From Desulfofustis sp964433645 (lineage in GTDB: Bacteria > Desulfobacterota > Desulfobulbia > Desulfobulbales > Desulfocapsaceae), in the NCBI GenBank assembly GCA_964433645.1, contig CAYSSK010000071.1:1-20498 (forward strand): DNA of 20,498 bases. Reading direction: 5' to 3'. The translations under genes were made by a program, and so were the position numbers. The notes beneath the pieces are model-generated. The model was not told the origin of the DNA. It saw only the letters and a list, made by a program, of their open reading frames with translations, and ran no database searches. Position 1 is the first letter of the stretch. The number at the start of each line of letters is the position of its first letter. Shown piece by piece: positions 14,064 to 20,498 of the stretch.

Positions 14064-15729
14064 CGTTGTTCAGCAGCACTTCCTCTGCGCCCGGGCCCTC
14101 GATGCCGCGGCGGAGCAGCAGCGTGCCGTCGAGCAGGTAGAGGTTGATCAGGGCCTGGCGGTAGTTGACGATGGCTTCCACTTCGCTGATGCGGCTCTCC
14201 AGCAGATCGCGCTGGACACGGGCCACGTCCAGTGCCGTGGCGGTGCCGACACGGAAGCGCACGGTCTCGGTCCGCAGAACCTCTTCCTGCAGGACGCGGC
14301 GGGCGGCGCTCGCCTCGATCTGCTGCAGGCTGCGCTCCACTTCCAGCAGGGCGGTGCGCACTTCCAGCGATATTAATTGCCGCAGGTTGTCGATACTGTG
14401 CAGCGCCTGCCGATAGCCGGCTCGGGCGCGCCGGTCGAGGGCTTTGGCGGTGCGGTTGCCGACCGGCAGCTCGAAGGCAAGACCGGCCGCCAGATCGTAA
14501 CCGGGGCCGTCTAGTGCCGTGAAACTGTCGCCAAAACTTCGGGCGTAGCCGGTCTTGCCCAGGGTGACGAACAGGTCCAGGCGCGGCAGCAGGCCGTTGG
14601 CGGTCTGCACGGTCTCCAACTCCCCGCGGCGGGCCTGCAGCCGTGCTTCGTTGAGGTCCGGCCGCAGGCGGATGGCCAGGGTTTCGTGGTCTTCGGCGCT
14701 GCCCAGACTCACCTCCGGAATGACGGCCTTGTCGCTGAGCGAGATGTGCCAATCCCATCCTCGGGCCGACGGCGGATTGAGCAGGCGCAGCAGGGTTAGT
14801 CGCGCCTGTTCGCGGTCGTTGCGCGCATCGATCAATTGCTGCCGGCGCAGGGCCAGTTCGGCGTTGGCGACGATTTCTTCCGTCTCCGCAATCTGGCCGA
14901 CCTCGATCCGGGTGTGAATGTCGTCGCGCTGTCGCTGGGCCAGGGCAAACGACTCTTCGAAAATCTCGACTTGGCGTGCCGCCAGCGCGTAATTCCAATA
15001 TGCGTTTTCGACACTGGCCACCAGGTTCTCGGCAAACCCTCGAAGCTGGTACGACGAGGCCAGTGCGGCGACTTGGGCCCGGTGGACGCCGGCCAGATTG
15101 GCGGAACTGCTGCCGCCGCGGAGCAGGGCCTGCGTCAGGTTCAGCCCGGCTCGCGCCTCATCATTGGTCCGGCTGTCGTCGCGGCTGCTGCTTCGCTGGG
15201 AAATCTCCAGCGAGACCTCCGTGCCGGTCGGCAGCTGCCGGCTGATGCCGCCGATGATAGCCCGCGCGTCGCCGTCGAGGGAAAACAGGCGGTCGGTGGC
15301 TACGTCGAATGAACGCTGCCGATCCGCTTCAAGCGAGGCTTCGGCAAACAGAGTCGGATCGAAGACGGCACGCTCGGTATCGACGAAGCTGCCGGCGATC
15401 ACCGGGTTGAACTGTTCGACGACCAGGGCGCGGTTATTGGCCAGCGCCGAGACAACCGCCTGCTCGACGCTCAACTCCAGAACGGCGTCTGCCGTCGATT
15501 TCAGGGGGGGCGGTTTTTCCCTCGTCAGGTAGGAGTGCTCGGCAATCTCGGTCGGTTCGGCGGTTGGCAGCGGGGCGGGAGCGGCGCCGTTTTTTTGCGG
15601 CCGGCTGTGGTCTGGCGTCGACAGGTCGACGGGCCGGGTTGGTGGGGGCTGCAGGGTAACACCAAAACACCCGCTGATGACCAGCGCCAGGAGCGAAGAT
15701 AGTATCGTGCCGGTGACTCGTCTCATCAT
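14041..15729 (-). CDS. Outer-membrane efflux factor (TolC/OprM-type lipoprotein)
   Basis: This is the trimeric outer-membrane channel of a tripartite efflux pump. A lipoprotein signal peptide with lipobox ISGC (Cys21) is followed by a Pro-rich tether (about 28-75). Two outer-membrane efflux repeats follow, with long helical hairpins and beta stretches, for example SVEQAVVSALANNRALV and SAEDHETLAIRLRPDLNEAR in the two halves. The length of 562 aa is slightly above the usual 450-500 because of the tether. Its ATG overlaps the stop of the RND pump gene (ATGATGA), so it is translationally coupled as the third gene of the operon. The second ATG, 3 nt on, is an equally possible start. The last six residues (NGTVPF) and the stop codon are encoded inside the palindromic repeat at 14007-14063, which implies that the natural C-terminus was replaced. 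Confidence 0.9.
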   Translation of the reverse strand: MMRRVTGTILSSLLALVISGCFGVTLQPPPTRPVDLSTPDHSRPQKNGAAPAPLPTAEPTEIAEHSYLTREKPPPLKSTADAVLELSVEQAVVSALANNRALVVEQFNPVIAGSFVDTERAVFDPTLFAEASLEADRQRSFDVATDRLFSLDGDARAIIGGISRQLPTGTEVSLEISQRSSSRDDSRTNDEARAGLNLTQALLRGGSSSANLAGVHRAQVAALASSYQLRGFAENLVASVENAYWNYALAARQVEIFEESFALAQRQRDDIHTRIEVGQIAETEEIVANAELALRRQQLIDARNDREQARLTLLRLLNPPSARGWDWHISLSDKAVIPEVSLGSAEDHETLAIRLRPDLNEARLQARRGELETVQTANGLLPRLDLFVTLGKTGYARSFGDSFTALDGPGYDLAAGLAFELPVGNRTAKALDRRARAGYRQALHSIDNLRQLISLEVRTALLEVERSLQQIEASAARRVLQEEVLRTETVRFRVGTATALDVARVQRDLLESRISEVEAIVNYRQALINLYLLDGTLLLRRGIEGPGAEEVLLNNENGTVPF

Positions 15730-18700
15730 GAACCTGCTGCGGCAAGGATGGTGCGGCGCCGTTCTTTATGCCGGTTGAAGAGCAGGAAGACCACCGGGAT
15801 GAAGACCAGGGTGATCAGGGAAGCGCTGAGCAGGCCGCCGAGCACGGTGCGCGCCAGCGGCGCCTGCATGTCGCTGCCTTCGCCGATGCCCAGAGCGAGA
15901 GGCAGCAGGGAGAGCACGGTGGTCAGCGAGGTCATCAACACCGGGCGCAACCGGTCCCGGCCGGCCGTGCGTACGGCCGACAGCAGGTCCAGCCCTTCGT
16001 CGCGAAACAAGGTGTTGGCCCGATCGACAATCAAAATGGCGTTGTTGACGACGATGCCGACGAGCATGATGCAGCCGATAAAACTCTGCACGTTGAAGGT
16101 GGTGCCGGTCATCAGGAGTACGAGGATAACGCCGATCAGCGGCAGCGGTACCGAGAACATGACGATGGCCGGTGGCAGCAGGGACTCGTAGAGGGAGGCC
16201 ATGACCATATAGACGAGAATCGTTGCCAGGATAATACCGAGCAGCAGCTCCCGGAACGATTCGGCCTGCTGCTCGACATCGCCGGCCATGACGATCTCGT
16301 AGCCGCGCGGCCGGGGGACGTCGCTCAGCTGCTGCTGAACGTCGGCGGCGACTTCGCCGAGCGGGCGATTGGCCACGTTGGCCCAGACCTCGACGAGGCG
16401 TTGCTGGTTTTTTCGCTCGATCTCAACCGGTCCCAGACTTGGCTGAGGGGTCAGCAGGTTGCGCAGGGAGACGGCTTGGCCGGCGTCGTTGTTGATGGTC
16501 AGTGTCAGCAGATCCTCGATACTGAGTAATTTTGCATCCTTGACCTGAACCAGGATATCGACTTCCTCGCCGCTGCCGTCGCGGAACTGGCCGGCTCTGG
16601 TGCCGGACAGCGCGGTCTCCAGGGTCCGGGCGATTTGGGCCACGCTCAGGCCCAGATCGGCGGCCCGGTCGCGATCGATTTCCAGCAGTGTCTGCGGTAC
16701 TCCTTCCTCACGCCCGCGCCGGGTGTCGGTGATGCCGGGAATATCCTCGATCCGGGTTTCCACCGTCTCGGCCAGCCGATCCAGGGTGGCCAAATCGTAG
16801 CCGCGGATTTCCACCTCCAGATTGTCTTCACCGCCGCCCATCAACCGTGACAGCAGGAACATGCCCTGGCCGGCGCGGACCCGCACCTCGGCGCCGGGTA
16901 CCACGCCGATCTGCCGCCGCAGATCGGCGGCGACTTCCGTGCTGGAACGGTCCCGTTCCAGCAATGGGACCAGAGACAGGCGAATAGTGCCGCCCGCCGC
17001 GTCGCCGCGACCGGACGACGAGCCCATGGTGGTCACGGCGGCTCGCATTTCCGGGACAGAATCGACGACGATCTGCTCGACACCGCTCATCGTCTCGTCC
17101 AGTACCTCGAGCCTGGTGCCGCCGGCCATCGATACGTTGACCCTGACCTCGCCTTCGTCCGAGGCGGGCATGAATTCGGTACCGATCAACGGCAGCAGGG
17201 TCAGGCTCAGGCCAAAGACCAGGAAGACGACAAAGACGGTGGTTCGGGGAGACTGCAGGGCTGCATCGAGCAGCGTTGTGTAGCGCCGGTTGAGTCGGTC
17301 ATGGAGCCGACCGACCCGATCGGCCGCGTGTTTGAAAAGACCGCGCTTCTCCCGGCGGATGCCGAGAAACAGCCTGGTCAGCATCGGCACCAGGGTCAGT
17401 GCCACGAAGAGCGAGCAGAGCAGCGAGAACGCCACCACATAGGTGAGCTGGCGGAAGAGCAGGCCGGAGATTTCCTGGGCAAAGAGCATCGGCACAAAGA
17501 TAGCCAGCGTCGTGCAGGTGCTGGCGACGATGGCGCCGGCCACTTCCCGGGATCCGTTGATGGCCGCTTCCTTCGGTTCTTCGTGGAGCACCTGGTGACG
17601 GCGCAGGATGTTTTCCAACACGACGATGGAGTTGTCGACCATCATGCCGACGCCCAGGGCCAGTCCTCCCAGGGTCATCAGGTTCAGAGTCAGGTTGCCG
17701 AAATACATCATCGCAAAGGTGCTGATGATGGCCACCGGGATGGCGGTGGTGACCACCAGCGTGGCGCGGATATTGCGGAGAAAGGTGAGCAGAACGAGAA
17801 CGGCGAGAAAGCCGCCGATAACAATGGTCCGGCCGACGTTGGCCAGGGAGCGCTGGATGTAGTCGGAGGTATCGATGATCGGGATTATCTGGATCTGAGG
17901 GAAATCCCGGTTGATCTGTTCGAGCACCTTCTTGGCCTGCTGGGCCACTTCAACGGTATTGGTGCCCGATTGCTTGCGTACGGCCAGATAAACGCCGGGT
18001 TTGCCGTTGACCCGGACGATTCTGGTGATTTCGGCGTGGGTGTCGCTGACGGTGGCGACTTGCTTGAGATAGATCGGGGTGTCGTTGCGCCGGTCGACCA
18101 CCAGGTCGAGCAACTGGCCGATGCTGGTCAACTCTCCCGGCGTGCGCAGGCGGATCTCGGTGTTGCCCGATTCGATGGTGCCGGCCGGCAGACTGATGTT
18201 GGCATTGCGGATGGCGTTGCGCACCGTGTCCAGCGACAGCTGCAGGGCTCGCAGGCGGTCGAGATCGATCTCGATGCGGATCTCCCGCTCCAGCCCGCCC
18301 CAGACATCGAGAGTGGCGACGCCGGGAACCTGTTCCATGCGGTAACTGATCTGGTCGTCGATCAGGCGGCGCAACTCGATGGGATCAAGGTCGGAGGCCG
18401 CCCCGTAAATCAGGATCGGCGCACTGTTGGGGTCGAATTTGCGGAGCTCCGGGCGTTCGGTTTCTTCCGGCAAATCATCGATGATCCGGTCCAGCCGGTC
18501 GCGCACGTCGTTGGTGGCGGCGTCGAGATTGGTCCCCCAGGTAAATGAGACGCGAACCCGGCTGTTACCTTCCGTGGATTCGGAGGTGACCTCCTCGATT
18601 CCCTGGATGGCCATCACGGCGCGTTCAATAACTTCGGTCACCAGGTTTTCGACTTCCTCCGGCGCGGCGTTGCCGTAAGAGGTGTTGATGCTCAAGGCGG

Positions 18701-18827
18701 GATAAGAAATCTCCGGCAGCAGGTCGATGGGGAGCCGGCTCATCGATACGACGCCGATCAGGATAATGATCAGCGTCACCATGATGGTGAAGATCGGCCG
18801 CTGCGTGGTAAAGGCGCTGATATTCAT
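15726..18827 (-). CDS. RND-family efflux transporter, inner-membrane pump
   Basis: This 1033-aa protein has the full RND length: a first membrane helix (about 11-30), a large periplasmic loop, a block of helices starting near 333, a second periplasmic loop and a final helical block ending near 1015. The helix-4 motif GLALGVGMMVDNSIVVLENI has Asp398 at the proton-relay position, but the second Asp of AcrB is Asn399 here. The helix-10 motif GIVVNNAILIVD has Asn928 where AcrB has its relay Lys. This pattern is common in the VDN/VNN branch of HAE1-like pumps, so activity is still expected, but the substrate (drug, detergent or lipid-like) cannot be read. The heavy-metal CzcA motif is not seen. 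The gene starts 12 nt after the adaptor stop and overlaps the outer-membrane factor start. Confidence 0.95.
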   Translation of the reverse strand: MNISAFTTQRPIFTIMVTLIIILIGVVSMSRLPIDLLPEISYPALSINTSYGNAAPEEVENLVTEVIERAVMAIQGIEEVTSESTEGNSRVRVSFTWGTNLDAATNDVRDRLDRIIDDLPEETERPELRKFDPNSAPILIYGAASDLDPIELRRLIDDQISYRMEQVPGVATLDVWGGLEREIRIEIDLDRLRALQLSLDTVRNAIRNANISLPAGTIESGNTEIRLRTPGELTSIGQLLDLVVDRRNDTPIYLKQVATVSDTHAEITRIVRVNGKPGVYLAVRKQSGTNTVEVAQQAKKVLEQINRDFPQIQIIPIIDTSDYIQRSLANVGRTIVIGGFLAVLVLLTFLRNIRATLVVTTAIPVAIISTFAMMYFGNLTLNLMTLGGLALGVGMMVDNSIVVLENILRRHQVLHEEPKEAAINGSREVAGAIVASTCTTLAIFVPMLFAQEISGLLFRQLTYVVAFSLLCSLFVALTLVPMLTRLFLGIRREKRGLFKHAADRVGRLHDRLNRRYTTLLDAALQSPRTTVFVVFLVFGLSLTLLPLIGTEFMPASDEGEVRVNVSMAGGTRLEVLDETMSGVEQIVVDSVPEMRAAVTTMGSSSGRGDAAGGTIRLSLVPLLERDRSSTEVAADLRRQIGVVPGAEVRVRAGQGMFLLSRLMGGGEDNLEVEIRGYDLATLDRLAETVETRIEDIPGITDTRRGREEGVPQTLLEIDRDRAADLGLSVAQIARTLETALSGTRAGQFRDGSGEEVDILVQVKDAKLLSIEDLLTLTINNDAGQAVSLRNLLTPQPSLGPVEIERKNQQRLVEVWANVANRPLGEVAADVQQQLSDVPRPRGYEIVMAGDVEQQAESFRELLLGIILATILVYMVMASLYESLLPPAIVMFSVPLPLIGVILVLLMTGTTFNVQSFIGCIMLVGIVVNNAILIVDRANTLFRDEGLDLLSAVRTAGRDRLRPVLMTSLTTVLSLLPLALGIGEGSDMQAPLARTVLGGLLSASLITLVFIPVVFLLFNRHKERRRTILAAAGS

Positions 18828-18839
18828 GCCCTGATCCCG

Positions 18840-20042
18840 TTACCTGCGCTTCTGCTGCGGAATTACGTCCGTATCGTCGGCGGTGGATACCGGGACCCCG
18901 TCGCTGAGCAGGTGATGACCAAGCGTGACAACCTGCTGACCGTCCGCCAGTCCTTCCACCTGCAGCCAGCCGTCATCGGCGATGCCGGCGGTGACCGGGA
19001 CAAACCGTGCGGTGCCGTCATCGACCAGGAATGCCCCGGTGACTCCGAGGCGCTGAACGACAGCCGTGGACGGTACGGCCAGAGCCCGTTCGGCGCGCCC
19101 CAGTTCAATGTGCACCCGGGCGAACATCCCGGCCTTGAGCACGTGGTCCGGGTTGGTCACGGTTATTTCCACCCGCGCCTGACGACTCGTCTCATCAAAG
19201 ACCGGCGCCAGGCGCGCCACCGTTCCGGTAAAGCGGCGGTCGGCGAAAGAGTCGACGGTGATCGTTGCCGGTTGACCGGCATGGAGGTAGGCGTAGTCCC
19301 GTTCGGCGACATTGATCACCGCGGTGAGCAGGGACAAATCGACCAAAGTTACCACCGGGGTGTTGGCCCCGATGGTGTCGCCCTCGTCGACGTGGCGACG
19401 AGCGACGAAGCGGCAGCTGCCGTCGCCGTTTTGCCAGTCCGCGGTCAAGGTGGTGTAGGAAAGGCGGACTTCGGCGGCGCGCAGAGCAGCTTCCCGCTGT
19501 TTGATCTGGGCCTGCGCCAGGCTGACGCCGGCCTGGCGGGCCAGCCGTTCGGTTTCCGCGGTTTCCAGTTCGGCGGCCGAGGCCACCTGCTGGTCCCTGA
19601 GCTTGAGGGCCCGCTGATACGCCCGTTCGGCGGCGACAAGGCTGCTGCGGGCCTGGGCCAGCGAGGCCTGGGCCACATCGATTTCGGCCCGGGCCTGGGC
19701 CAGCTGCTGTTCGTATTCCTCACTGTCCAACCGGGCGATCAGCTCACCTCGGCCGATGCAATCGCCGAGGTTCACGGCAATTTCCCGGATTCGACCACTG
19801 ATCTTGACGGCCGCGTCATAGCGCTTCTCGGCGATCAGGGTGCCGCTGAAGACACGGGTTTCAACCAGATCACGGCGCTCGACCAGGGCGGTGTTCACGC
19901 CGACAACCGCCTGTTCCCGGGCAAAGTCCCGGCCGCTCTTCTCTTCGCCGCCTTTATAGACATAAATAGCCCCCCAGGCCGCCAGCACGAGAGCCAGAAA
20001 AAGCAGCAGTTTCTTGCCGGGGAAAACGGAATTTTTTACCAT
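18840..20042 (-). CDS. RND periplasmic adaptor (membrane fusion protein, HlyD/AcrA type)
   Basis: The adaptor joins the inner-membrane pump to the outer-membrane channel. I set the start at 20042: the product then begins with a short basic stretch and one membrane anchor (about 12-28; LLLFLALVLAAWGAIYVY). An upstream GTG at 20108 would add 22 residues in front of it. GAGG lies only 2 nt before the ATG, so this choice is not certain. Then come a first lipoyl half (KISGRIREIAVNLGDCIGRGELIARLD, here split at the Gly pair), a long coiled-coil hairpin of Ala/Gln/Arg heptads, a second lipoyl half (VDEGDTIGANTPVVTLVD), a beta-barrel domain and a membrane-proximal domain. The 400-aa length is normal. 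It is the first gene of the efflux operon. Confidence 0.92.
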   Translation of the reverse strand: MVKNSVFPGKKLLLFLALVLAAWGAIYVYKGGEEKSGRDFAREQAVVGVNTALVERRDLVETRVFSGTLIAEKRYDAAVKISGRIREIAVNLGDCIGRGELIARLDSEEYEQQLAQARAEIDVAQASLAQARSSLVAAERAYQRALKLRDQQVASAAELETAETERLARQAGVSLAQAQIKQREAALRAAEVRLSYTTLTADWQNGDGSCRFVARRHVDEGDTIGANTPVVTLVDLSLLTAVINVAERDYAYLHAGQPATITVDSFADRRFTGTVARLAPVFDETSRQARVEITVTNPDHVLKAGMFARVHIELGRAERALAVPSTAVVQRLGVTGAFLVDDGTARFVPVTAGIADDGWLQVEGLADGQQVVTLGHHLLSDGVPVSTADDTDVIPQQKRR

Positions 20043-20210
20043 TGCCTCTATCTGATAGGCTCGCAAGAGCCAAAAAAGAATATTGGACCCAATGGGCCGA
20101 GCAGCCACAGCCTGCTGCTCTCAAGCCACCGATTAACGAATACGAACGATCAGCACTGAAACTAGCACATTTCCGCTGCATCCTCCATCACTTCATGGCT
20201 GACCTCAGGG

Positions 20211-20338
20211 GGTGACGGTGATAATGCAAACGTCTCCTTCCCGAGTGAAAAGGCACGAGGGTAAATCCGCCACCTCACGGTCACCGGAATACGCGGGCAA
20301 AGCTTCGGTCTCCTTGCCCGACCTCCGGCCCTGAAGGA
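20211..20338. ncRNA. Possible structured RNA element (riboswitch-like, class unknown)
   Basis: Nested pairings are seen. GGTGACGGTG (20211-20220) pairs with CACGGTCACC (20276-20285) with one mismatch. CCC-GA-GTG (20240-20247) faces CAC-GA-GGG (20254-20261), a hairpin with tandem G-A pairs when read on the plus strand. CGGGCAA (20294-20300) pairs with TTGCCCG (20314-20320). CGGTC..CTT (20306-20315) can pair with AAGGACCG (20334-20341) as an alternative. The words GGGTAAATCC and GGGCAAAGC recall the c-di-GMP (GEMM) aptamer, but its GGGACGCAAAGC core is not intact. The strand is uncertain: the plus strand leads to the tRNA, the minus strand to the efflux operon leader. Confidence 0.3.
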
Positions 20339-20366
20339 CCGCCTCATAACTTATAATCATTCTTAA

Positions 20367-20395
20367 TTGACATCCCCAGGGAGAAGGGTTAAGAA
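20367..20395 (+). promoter_or_regulatory. Putative promoter of tRNA-Pro
   Basis: A perfect -35 TTGACA (20367-20372) is followed after 17 nt by a weak -10 TAAGAA (20390-20395), and the tRNA begins 23 nt downstream. The -35 and spacing are good and the -10 is poor. Confidence 0.35.
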
Positions 20396-20418
20396 ATGCC
20401 TTTCATAATTCCCCGCAA

Positions 20419-20496
20419 CGGGGCGTAGCGCAGCCTGGTTAGCGCGCCTGCCTTGGGAGCAGGAGGTCGCAGGTTCGAATCCTGCCGCCCCGACCA
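20419..20496 (+). tRNA. tRNA-Pro (anticodon UGG)
   Basis: The cloverleaf is complete. The acceptor stem CGGGGCG (20419-20425) pairs with CGCCCCG (20486-20492), followed by discriminator A and an encoded CCA. The anticodon stem CCTGC/GCAGG encloses CTTGGGA with anticodon TGG at 20454-20456. The T arm CAGGTTCGAATCCTG contains the standard GGTTCGAATCC. UGG reads proline codons CCA and CCG by wobble. The 5' leader CCCCG (20411-20415) could pair with the first five bases of the tRNA. The gene reaches the window edge, so its terminator is not visible. Confidence 0.97.
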
Positions 20497-20498
20497 AT

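Larger units (their letters stand above)
20043..20418. other. 376-bp intergenic region between the efflux operon and tRNA-Pro
   Basis: No gene is convincing here; a 61-codon minus-strand frame lacks a ribosome site and family features. The region should hold the efflux operon promoter (minus strand), though no good -35/-10 pair is visible. A short hairpin GGCTC-TTGC-GAGCC (minus strand, 20071-20058) precedes the adaptor ribosome site. The part 20211-20338 has several nested inverted repeats and is listed separately. Near the tRNA lie a perfect TATAAT (20352-20357) and a perfect TTGACA (20367-20372). Confidence 0.55.

Noticed and set aside
16941..16962. Perfect 9-bp inverted repeat GCTGGAACG/CGTTCCAGC
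   Set aside because: It lies inside the RND coding sequence in a conserved region (LLERDRSST) and is probably a codon-level coincidence.
17301..18548. 415-codon plus-strand frame opposite the RND pump
   Set aside because: The minus strand encodes an unmistakable RND transporter; the His/Asp/Gly-rich product is typical of an antisense shadow.
18912..20159. 415-codon plus-strand frame opposite the adaptor gene
   Set aside because: It is antisense to a clear membrane fusion protein and has no ribosome site or family motif.
20162..20347. 61-codon minus-strand frame before the efflux operon
   Set aside because: There is no ribosome site, the product is Arg/Pro-rich without a fold, and it overlaps the structured repeats.
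1..20498. CRISPR arrays, insertion sequences or prophage genes
   Set aside because: No regularly spaced direct repeats of CRISPR length, no transposase, integrase or phage structural gene is seen; the only mobile trace is the GGGACAGTCCC palindromes.

Overview
The window reads as GC-rich chromosomal DNA of a Gram-negative bacterium. Outer-membrane lipoproteins, a three-part RND efflux pump and type VI secretion (T6SS)-like parts all point that way. The EFR1-type flavodoxin/ferredoxin protein and the GGGACAGTCCC palindromic repeats suggest an anaerobic Desulfobacterota-like (deltaproteobacterial) host. That placement is inference, because no phylogenetic marker other than one tRNA is present.

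Left part (1-11108, plus the gene at 11142-12419): a T6SS-flavoured envelope and signalling island. Three forward genes come first: a lytic transglycosylase cut by the window edge and two proteins I do not recognise. They converge on a reverse pair, a double-FHA protein followed by an unusual single-chain protein that carries TssB-like and TssC-like sheath blocks. A divergent intergenic region then opens a tightly packed forward operon: PP2C phosphatase, exported trypsin-like protease, membrane Ser/Thr kinase with a C-terminal PEGA domain (these three joined by ATGA overlaps), a secreted thioredoxin-like/TPR/CsgG-like protein and a CsgG/LpoB-like lipoprotein. A convergent gene encodes a third CsgG-like protein with an Ig-like tail. 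Kinase, phosphatase and FHA together match the threonine-phosphorylation switch known for T6SS. The protease and the three CsgG-like envelope proteins are not part of that textbook set, and this is the most promising candidate for something undescribed.

Middle (12420-14063): a 653-bp intergenic region with a strong hairpin and three CGTTAT boxes exactly 15 bp apart, then an EFR1-family flavodoxin plus 2x[4Fe-4S] protein, then a cluster of GGGACAGTCCC palindromes. These can serve as terminators for both flanking genes and supply the last codons of the efflux outer-membrane gene.

Right part (14041-20042, reverse strand): a complete RND efflux operon in the order adaptor, pump, outer-membrane factor. 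A 376-bp spacer follows, holding a potentially structured RNA element, and then tRNA-Pro(UGG) at the right edge.
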